From positions 22,367,674 to 22,431,673 of the forward strand of contig NC_092700.1 in assembly GCF_964275005.1 (NCBI RefSeq): a stretch of 64,000 nucleotides of DNA, given 5' to 3'. Under the pieces are notes generated by a model that saw nothing but the letters and a program-made list of their open reading frames with translations, did no database searches and was not told where the DNA came from. Of this stretch, positions 11,982 through 22,636 are shown in pieces (position 1 is the stretch's first letter; every line of letters begins with the position of its first letter). Origin of the DNA: Diadema setosum. Its lineage: Eukaryota > Echinodermata > Echinoidea > Diadematoida > Diadematidae. The translations under genes were made by a program, and so were the position numbers.

Positions 11982-12729
11982 TCTTATTTACCCAGGGTAG
12001 CCTCTTCAGTGTTGCCACTGCTCTACCAGAGGGCCCTGCTATTATTATTACCCTAGCGGCCATAACTGTCACTCCCCGGCCATAACTGTCACTGTTCACA
12101 AAGCTTGTTGGGAGTGCATTCCCCGAGATGAACGATTTCAGTTAAATAATTTACTAGTATTCTCACATAATAATTTCGAGCAGGCAAACTGGGGAAAAAG
12201 GGGGACATACGCAGGGTTGTCATTAAGCCAAAATAATACTGTCAATCATTGGAATTTAAATACAATGAAAAACTATAATACTCATAATGTATGTATGTAT
12301 GTAGGCCTATGTATTTTGAATTAATTTGTATGACCGGGTGCTAGGGCTTACGCGTCGTGTAATGTTGTTTCCAAAATGTGTGTATAATAGGCACCTATTC
12401 TCTTGTCATTATTGTGTGATTTGAAAAAAAAAAGAAGAAAAAAAAAGGCAAAAATAAAAACAACCATAAAAAGAAGTAAGGTAACAGTAATTTGTTGACC
12501 GTCACCAATCATTCATGATTATATATCATGGCATATTATATTTGTAACATAGATACATAATGTATTCACATAATTTACTAAGCCATTCGATGATCAGTAG
12601 CCGAGTCACCTGCTCCCCAGTCCAAAGCACAGTGGTACTAGTAACTAGTACGTCCAAAGTCTTTCATGTCTCTTTATTATTAAACTATAGAGGGCGCATT
12701 TCAATTCTGTAATTTTTTTAACGAGAAAA
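10377..12729. other. Spacer between the GPCR cluster and SMNDC1
   Basis: No gene recognised. It contains a (CA)n tract at 10522-10568, a C-run at about 11302-11314, and a repeat fragment with an (ATT)n tail at 11926-12118. The SMNDC1 promoter must lie in its last few hundred bases. I see no clear TATA box close to the start codon, only a short leader ending in AACGAGAAAAATGG. Confidence 0.5.
11926..12118 (-). mobile_element. SINE/LINE-tail-like repeat fragment with (ATT)n tail
   Basis: Read on the minus strand, a unique-looking body (about 12118-11986, containing GGCCCTCTGGTAGAGCAGTG and a word ending TACCCTGGG) runs into an (ATT)n tail of about 60 bp. A body followed by a microsatellite tail is typical of non-LTR retroelement 3' ends and their SINEs. 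A short direct repeat (GGCCATAACTGTCACT) occurs twice at about 12058-12092. The family name cannot be given without a library search. Confidence 0.55.
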
Positions 12730-15700
12730 ATGGCGACGAGCAGTGACGACTACTCCGTGAACTTGGCCACATATAAAGCACAGTTGCAGCAGGTAGGTTT
12801 CATAAGTTTACATGGTTTCAAGTCGTATAATCGACAGTCATTACCCTCTTACATATAAGTTCAGTTTTATTAGAGAGAAAGGCCAGGTAAGGATTTTTTT
12901 TTCTTTATGCGCCATGCACAGTGTGTAAACCAACTCCATCACTTTGTCGTAGCTCCGTACATGTATTCAACACGTCCGTTCTCGTCGCGTTGTCCATGTT
13001 ACACTGTCGTGTGTACGTGTATGAGCCGAGTGTAGTCTGTAGTGTAAGGCCGCCCCCCCCCCCCCCTCACTAGGAAGGCGACCGTGACGACCATGGCGAT
13101 CTGTGACGATTTAACAAATCGTGGTGCGATCGCCATCTGTCTCCATTTTGGGCCTCCGAGGCGATTACACTACGCCCTACGGTTTCTCTACGCTCAATCT
13201 GCGCTGTAGCACAAGCAGTGTAGGCGATAGTGCCACGAATGCATGGCACGATAATGCTACGAGTGTACGACGCTGCCACGTTTTTGCCGCTCTTCCAAGA
13301 CCAAGCTGACAAGACACGCTGCTTCTACGATCAAAGCGATCGTATTGCGATATTCGTACGCTTATCAAGACTTCGCCACAACAGTGATACGATCGGAGCG
13401 ACAGTGATACGTAGTCGTTAACGCCGGGCTCATGCTATCTGTACAAGTACAAATTTACAATCTCAAGCAATCGGGGTAGGTTGAGGCCAATGGGGTCTAA
13501 CCGTTGGATATCGCGCACAAAAATTTGTGATGCTCTTATAATACTGAATAGAAATTATTCCACAATCATACTTGAATTTCTCAATAAATTTCACGAAAAT
13601 GCAGAAAAATCACCTCCTAGAATCTCCTGGTGATACGATGACGGAGTAGTGAGCTGTCGCCGTTTGTATGTCGGACTTAATTTTAATGCGTTCAATTTCT
13701 CGGGGTATGTAAAGGTCGCGCAACTGCCCTATGTAGTTTCCTGCGTGAAAGTGTCTGCCCCTCTGCTGCTGTAACGTGCTTCGGCTTTCGTAGAATATTA
13801 CAAACGATCGATCGAACAAATTACGAATATTATCGGCTACGAACGAGACAAGCGAGACGACACGTTTAGGCTACAACATTCTTAAAACAGATTTTAAGCT
13901 AAGGTAGGTAAATTACAAGGTAAAAAATGGGAAATTTAGTGAAAAATTTGTTCGAAAAAATTGGAAATTTAGTGAAAAATTTGTTTGAAATCAAAATTTC
14001 TTACGTGCTTCCTTCTCATGTTTAGCTGTTGGGCAATTCCATAAATTCGGACGTACATTTTGAACACATTATTAAGCTGCCAAAGATACCAAGATTGAGA
14101 ATATGAAACTTTTTTCTGGCCATGATATGACAAGTGGTTAGTAGAAAACAATTAACTATGAAAAAATTATGTCAAGACCTCAGTGACCTTGGAATGATTA
14201 CAAAATAGCATGTGTTCGGACGTACACAGAAAAAATGAATTTTCTGACTTCATAAGTTCAATCACAAAGTTCTGTGAAGTATGCAATATTTTTCTAAAAA
14301 TTCACATTATATCAGTTAAAGTAGATGTGAAATGATGTGGAAATGTAAAAAAAAATAGCATTTTCGACAATTAACATGGAAATTATTATGTTTGTTTTTT
14401 GTTTCGGACGTACAGTTTCGGACGTACACGACCGCCGTTTCGGACGTACACTTTGTACACCCTCAACAACACTTATAATAAATGCAAAAAGAAATTTGTT
14501 ACATAACTATTTTTCATCCTAAGCCCTTCTCAGATGATAGCACTTGTCTATCATGTCAGCATTATCAGTGTAAATAAATAAAAGAGCTTCAGAACATGAA
14601 AAATACTGTATACATAGGGTCTGTGCATTATCAGCTGCCTTAATACATGTAACAATATTCAGGCATGATAAGCATGCATATGTACTTGTATTACAGAACC
14701 AGAATTCTAATATCAAACTTTGTGATTATAACACAAAATACAGCTTAAAACCTAACTGGCCAGAGCAACAGAATCACATTTGTTGCAAACTGTAGGTAAC
14801 CAATTGCTATATTAATTATAGAAACATTATATTTCAGTTTATTTTTTTTTTCACGGTACAAAATAATATTCAGTCAACAAAGTACTGTACCAGATGCATT
14901 TATTTTAACAGAAAGAAAAATAACATTTGTGGAAAATTGAAAGATTTACGTGTAGTAACCAATAACTGTTTGTAACATACTGACTAGATATTTGTTACAT
15001 GTACATTGTATACCATGGTGGCAAAACAGTATATATATATTTTTTTACAGACAACAGTAGAGTAATCCTGACACAATGGATATTGTTCATAAATGGGCAA
15101 GTCAAAGCTATTTGATTTTGCCATCTTATGGGAAACAAGAGTGAAAAATAGGCCTGTTTTGCCAATATTAGAATTAAACCCTCGTAGTCTTAAAGCATGT
15201 TGCAGTAGTAAACAAGGACCTTTACAATTGTGGAAAAAAATAATCAAAGGAAACCGATTACTGATTACTTTGTTGATTCAACAGTTAGTACATGTATTGG
15301 ACCAGAAAATTTTACATGAATTTTTACTCTGTTCTCAAAACTCTCTGAACTTACAATGAAAAGAGCAAAGCAAATATTGCACGGTCACATTCAATTAATG
15401 AGCGATTTATGTATTAAACACAACATTCAGTGTAATTTAAACATTATGGGTTCCTTTTTGTGATGTCAAGCTCACAGAATCATGCATGGTAATGTATGAA
15501 GAAAGTAAAATATGGGACAGTTTTGCATTTTGCTTGGAATATTCTGGTAATTAAAGGCTTATTTGATGTTGTTTTTTATATAGAATATTAGATTTTAATA
15601 GTGAAATGTTATTGAGTACCTGCTAAACAATGGGCTCTATGCAGTGTATTTTTGTTGCATTATTCATTCTATGGAAAAAATCTTATTCACTCTGAAATAT

Positions 15701-18700
15701 TTATAATATCATAAATCACTAACACTATCATTTGTGTTTTTATGGCATGACCTGCTCCAGTACTTCTTTGGCAGCAACATCAGTCTGTAATTTTCAAATG
15801 AATGATTAAAGTGCATGAGGATAAATCACAAATTAGACAGGGCTGCACACTTACCCATTTTTCAACTGGTCGGACTGGTCTGTCAGACCAGTAGGTACCC
15901 AGTTTTTCCATCTTTAACTCGTCCATCCCTTTAAAAAAAATTACTGGTCCGACAGTAATTTTTACTTGTCCTGGACCATCGGACCAGTAGCATTGAATTA
16001 AATCATTAAATTAAAAAAAGATATGATATGACATAGATACTACAGTAGACCATGAAACTGATTTTGAAAGAAGATATATACATCATAGCTTTGTGAAGAA
16101 AATTGACAGAAGGTTAAGGAACTAACCGAAGTGAATTGAACATGGTAAATGTACGTATGTCTATGAGGTCTTAGGTCGTAACAATGATGTATATCATGTC
16201 TATTGTTGTCTAAATTGCAGGCTGTGTGTCCATATATCTGTAATCAAAATGCATGAAGATGCAGATGATAACTTCAAGTCACAGGATTAGGATTGTAAAC
16301 ACCAGCTGACAAAAATGGTAGGAAACAGTACATTGTAGTATCGCAATGTGAACGCAAGGTGATAAGAAGCTGAAATACTCAGTCTTGGCCAAAATAAGAG
16401 GGTATTTCATACAACAAGCCACCTTCTCTGCTCTATGTAAGTAAGCAAGTAATCAATATCTGTCCTTGTAAAGACACATTGTGTAAAGAATGTCTCAGAA
16501 TGTTGATATATGACCATTCCCTACTGTTGGTGGTTTTCATACATTCCACAGTATCAACTTCAGACCACGCTCAGCCTACACTGTAACTTGTTTGTGTACA
16601 CACATACATGGACAGAATTTGTTTATTTAATGAATAATTAAAATCTTATTGACTATTATAAACCTATGTATACAAGAGGATTAGACACAGAAATGTATTC
16701 CTTAAACATGTAAGCTCAATAGGATTGTTTTCAATGGGTTCCAGAGCATAGTAAGAAGTCAACATGAAAAGTGTTTCGGACGTACATAAAAGTTGTTTCG
16801 GACGTACATAAAAAAGTGTACGTCCGAACACATATTTTTTCATTAATTAGAGATAATTACAAAATTCTAAAGTTACATATTTGAAAAGCAACAAAAACTT
16901 GCTTTGCATTGAGATTTTGCATTTTACTGGCATTCAAGTTTTTATGTAAAATTAAAAAAAGGTGTTTTTTTGTTTCGGACGTACATTGAAATAATGCATA
17001 AAATAAAAGTAAAGAAGACAACATAAATTCTCACTTTCACGTTCTCTACCCTATGGATATGGAAAAAGTGATTCATTACCTTCATATTTAATGATGTAGT
17101 GAGTTGAAAAGTTGTCTTTTCCTTCACAAAAAATATCAAATGAAATAGTGGATTATGAAAGTGGTTCCAGAGCAGTTGTTAAATGGCTTCATTGAAATCA
17201 TTCCTGTGACCTTGACCTTGGTAAAGTGCATTTCTAATTTACATTTTTGAACAGTTTAAACAATTCCCATCAAAATGATATATAATTTGTGCTGATAATT
17301 TCATTTTGAAAAATTGACCCTCTGGTTGACAAATTTATGGAATTGCCCTGTTGTCAGGTATGTTTATTCCATGGGAGTATCGGCAAATTTTGCGCTTAGT
17401 CCTACGCGTAATATTGCTTGCTATACGCAGTTTCGCTATGCGCGACCATTACAAGTTGTAAGTCGCTGCGCGAGATCTAGTACCCTTACTAATAGGCCTA
17501 GATACTATACCATATCTACAAAAAAATGGGTTTCATGATTGAATTTCTTCAGGCAGATGTCAGTGTCAAACCAACATGGATATGCAAAATATAGTTTTAC
17601 TCGTACATCTTAACATTTTCTAGAACACACCAATTCTGAATTAGAACCTGGGATGTGAAATTCCACGAGACACGGTTCTATTTATAGTTAAGTCCTCCAT
17701 TCAGTTAAAAGGGTAAAATGTGTACCCGTATGTAATAAGAACCGGCTTACGAGCAAACTACAGATCGTATCCTACAACGAGACAATTTTATGAAGATATA
17801 TTTGAAAAAATTATAACTTGATTTACTTTCATTGACTTGCAATGGTATATGACAAACAATTGAATAAACAGAGTAGATTCGTACGGAGTGTATGTGGAAA
17901 AATGAATTTTATACGCTTTTCTCCGTGTCCGCCTTCCTGGTCTGTTCATCGCTTTCTTTTGTTCATGGTTGGTTCCTGCTGTAAAAGTGGTAATTGTCAC
18001 GGACGATGGGGGCCGCTTTCGATGCGCTTGAGTTATAAGCCTAACACGTTGCTACCCCGTCAGAGTTACGAATGTGGCACTTTTAATGTGCTCGTGAGGC
18101 GATTGTGATACGCTCTAAAACCACGGCGACCTCGCTACGGAAGTTTTGGACATACAATGTTTTCAAAACCTCCGTAGCGAGGTCGCCGACCATGGTGACG
18201 GTGACGACCCTCCGCGCTCCTGAACAGCTCAAGATATGATGGAGAAGATTTAACTAGCGACATAGCCACGATCCGCCGAGCTTTGTCGATTTTTGATGAT
18301 CGTAGTGGAATCGCCGTCTAGTGAAATGGGGTTATAAGTAACGTTAGAGCCACACTTGTAAGTTTCTGTTTCTGTTTCAGTTCCGTCGGTATAATGTTAC
18401 CATACATAGTACAGTACATTATCTTTGTTTACTTACAGGATGAAGATTTTTTTTTTTTTTTTTTTTAAAGGGATTTGTCATTTGTAGACCTAGAGGGCTA
18501 CTACTGGTAGGCTTTGTTAGACACGTAGATCGTCTCGGGCCCCATCTAACACCTTACGTATATATTTTGTGACTTTATGAGAATCCATTTTATGTTAATT
18601 TCTCTCCTTTTCCCAGGTTGAAGCTGCCCTGACCAATGATGCAGAAAATGAAGAACTTCTCAAGTTGAAGCAAGATTTACAAGTAAGACAAAAAGGAAAC

Positions 18701-21700
18701 AGAGTAGATTCTAATTTCTAATTCTATTCTAGATGTCGACAGTGTACAGGATTCCATGACATTTGCTTCTGAGACAATTGCTCGCATGAAATACAGTGTA
18801 GGAAGTATCTGCACTGTAATTCTAAGCCAAACATACATTGTAATTTCTACTCACAAACATACTGTAACTTTAGCCCAAATCCTAATCCTCACATCAAACT
18901 AATCCTAAAACCCTATCACAACCCTAACCCTATAAATCCTAAGTCCTTGGAGAACATAAGACCGGAGCAATTGTCGCAGGAGCGTAATAAGTCATGTCTA
19001 CACAGTAAACTTTACAGACAGTGTGTAGCTATAGCTCTCCAAACCACTGTCTGTTCTGTGCCCAGATGCACAATCCAAGCTTGAAATGTCAAACAAAATA
19101 GTAGGACAGCTAGAACTTAAAGGACAAGTTCACCTTCATTAACATAAGGATTGAGAGAATGCAGCAATAGTAGAACACATCATTGATAGTTTGAGGACAA
19201 TTGGACAATCCGTTCAAAAGTTTTGAAATTTTGAAGTTTTTGTGCAGTCACCGCTGGATGAGAAGACTGAGTACTGCAGTGTATGATGTCATATGCGTAC
19301 AACAATATAAGGAAAATATAAAGAGAATTTCACAAAATTTCATCTTTTGAAAAAAGTACACATTCCCTTGACTCGTTACTGACATATGTTATGGGTAATA
19401 TTATTTCCATTGCCTTTAGAAAGAGGCAAGTCAAGTGCTCTTTTATTATGCGAAAAAAGTGAAAATATGTTTAATTTTCTTTACATTTTCTTTATAGTGT
19501 TGTACTCATATGACATCACGAGCCTTAGTAGTCTCCTCATCCAGCGGTTCCAACACAAAAGTTTTAAAAATTCATAACTTTTGCATTGATTGTCCAATTT
19601 TCCTCAAACTTTCACTGATGTGTTCTACTAATATTGCTGCATTCTCTCAATCCTTACGTTAAGGAAGGTGAACTTGTCCTTTAAAAAGAAAAAGCAGCAA
19701 CACACAATAAAATATTCCAGCAAAGCCTCGGTTGTTATCAGTACAATTTTGCTGAATGCAGGAAAGTGGGCCTTAAATAGTTAAGAATGCCAAGAGTCAC
19801 AGTTATGAATGTCAAAAGATTATCTTTTTTACCTCTTTCATTTTCTTTCTTTTTAGATCTACTGAAAAAAGAAAATAAAAAAGCTGTGACATCTTTAAAT
19901 ACAAGGTGACACATTTTTGATAGTATCATCAGACTTTGCATGCATATGGCCCATATCAGAGTAGTAAAACAGTGTATGAAACATTCTGCTGGTATACCAA
20001 TCTGATTTTTGGGGTGCAACATTATTTCACTGAAATTTTTTTTAAAGTAAAAGGTTGCTCAAAAAGGTTGCTACTAGTATGAAACAAAAAGCCTCAGAAA
20101 GGACATAACCGTAGAGATTGCGCACAGTGAATAACAAAAACAAGGTGCAGTACAGTGTATGTATGAACTTAGCATTTGTTGAAGGCCCTTTTGTTTTCCT
20201 GCAGGTGCAGAAAACGAGAGGAGACAAAGTCATGCCACCAGTGAGAGGCCAGCCAAAGCGAATAGGACGTATGTGGAGGCTTGTCCACAATTCAGTATCT
20301 TTAATGTTAATGAGTTACATGGATTAAGACACCTGGTATGGACCTCCCGTGAGTGAAAATAGCAACTCTTTTGTTTGATGACACTATTGAAATACATGTA
20401 TTCAGAGGGGGTGGTACAAGGGTTTTGGCTCTCAAGACTCACAAATATTATTCACAATCACTGACTTCAAAAGGCCCTCAGGCTGATGGCTTGACTGTAT
20501 TTCACTTCACACAGCGTGGTATTAAACAAAGACTGCAACAAACTGAGTCTCATTCCTCACTCCCATGATACTTATATCAGCTGTAGGGCACCCAGGTACT
20601 CCCATCACTCTCCTGTGGAGTGTGTGTCCATCTTTAACATTACATTGTATTTGTTTCTCTGGAATTGTAGGAGGTCATTGACCTGACGACAGACCTGCTG
20701 AAAGCCGCCCAGGGGACCACCACTTCAGCCGAGTCGGACTCAGAGGAACCAGCAGTTAGTCACTCGTGGAATGTTGCAGACAGGTGCCTAGCATGTTGGA
20801 GCAAAGACCAACAGTGAGTATGATTACTTTAACACAGTACTGGTAATTAGTATCATGTTTTTCTCTGTGAAATCTTTGTCTCCAAGTTAAAATACCATTT
20901 TCCACTTTAAAATATGCCCTTTCAGCCCTCAAAATACTGCGGTACTGTTCACATACAAGGGTGGTATCCCTTTGTGTGATTGTAAATTACCCACACTTTC
21001 CTGCTTTGCGTACAATGCCTATCTGTCAGCTGTTCTTGTAATTTAAGAATAGTTCTTCTTTTTTTCAAGAAAAAAAAAAAAGCTTTTTCAACTATTGTTT
21101 TCATATTCTTCTGTCCTGACCATCTGGTATTAAGTGATTTGTGAAAATTCATATTTTTTTTTTTTTTTTTTTGCAAATATTTCTCCTAATTGTTCCAAGT
21201 TGTTTAGTGGCAGCATTGCAGCATGTATGGCAGTGTATCAATATACCCAGTGACGTTCTTGTTTATCATCGTTTTAAGCCAATGTCACACTTGCGAAAAG
21301 GAGACAAGTTGTTTTTTCCTGACATTATTCATGGTGTTTGTAGGTGGGCCCCCAAAGCAAATTTTTATTTGATGATTTGTTTGTTTTCTTTTTTTTTAAA
21401 TACCCAGATGAATGTCAGAATGCAGTGACAGGTGACCTGCCTCAAAGTTGAAATTGTTTTATAAAGTTGATGAGTTTAATGAAAAGGATAGGTGCTGCTC
21501 CCTTGCTAAAGAGCTTGTACCTGATAACATGCAAATGAATGCTACATGTAATGACCTTCTAGGAAGGCTGTTTTTGATGTGTCCTAAAATATGTGATGAA
21601 TATCATCATTGTTCCATTGATTTGCTTGTCTGACAGACAATAGCAAAGTAATAATTTAGTATTTCATAATTGCCATTTAGACTTCATTCAGGAATGGCTG

Positions 21701-22602
21701 AAAGATTTGGTTATCTCTTTGTTTTGCTCTTTCTCGTTCAATAGGTACTACCCAGCGACAATAGACCAAGTTCACGAGGATGGTACTGTGACTGTAATCT
21801 TTGATGTCTATGAAAACATTGAAGTCAAACATGTGAGTACTGTATGAGCACACTGGTCTAAATATTTGATACTTATGTCTGTCTATCTGTTTATTTGCAG
21901 ATATGCACAATGTACTTCCATTTCTTTTAAATGTCAGCCTATGCATTTATTTGTAGATATACAGTGTACTTCCATTTTTTTTTATTTTTATGTCAGTCTA
22001 TCATCTGTTTTCAGTGTACATTGTATGTATGCTTGACATCCATCCATATATGGGACTGCATAAGTTGTTCTAATTAAACTCTGTACAATCTCCTAAATTG
22101 TTTTACTTTTCTTATTGTTTTATTTGTTCCATTTATGATCAGGTGTCCAAACTCAAAGATATACCAGAAGATCAGAGAGAGAAGAGACCTGCCCCTGATG
22201 GCGACTCAGACAACAGATCGATGTCAAAGTGAGTGCTTTCAAATACTGTACACGGCATGTATTTAGCGAGTGTAATTCTTTGTGAAACAGGACTTCCCAA
22301 TGATTCTGTTGTGAGTGCTTACAATCAAATTTATGATTGTGGAATACAGTAATGAATGAGGAAGTATATACATGCAAGTAGCATTCGTTTCGGAATTAGA
22401 GTAGATATTTTGTGTATTGATTAATACACAGAAAAGCACCGGACTCTGCAAAATATGTGAAGTTGAAAAACCTCGCGAAATGTATGGCATATACAGGAAC
22501 TTTTTTTTCCCTCTCATCTCTCTGTCTCTCATTTCTATTTTCATTTCTTATGTAAGTAAAGACAGGTCATGTTTGGTTGATTACTGCCTATGTGTGTGGA
22601 TC

Positions 22603-22636
<34 letters not shown>

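Noticed and set aside
11872-12099. Minus-strand frame with a long leucine run
   Set aside because: Translation of the (ATT)n/(TTA)n tail of a repeat.
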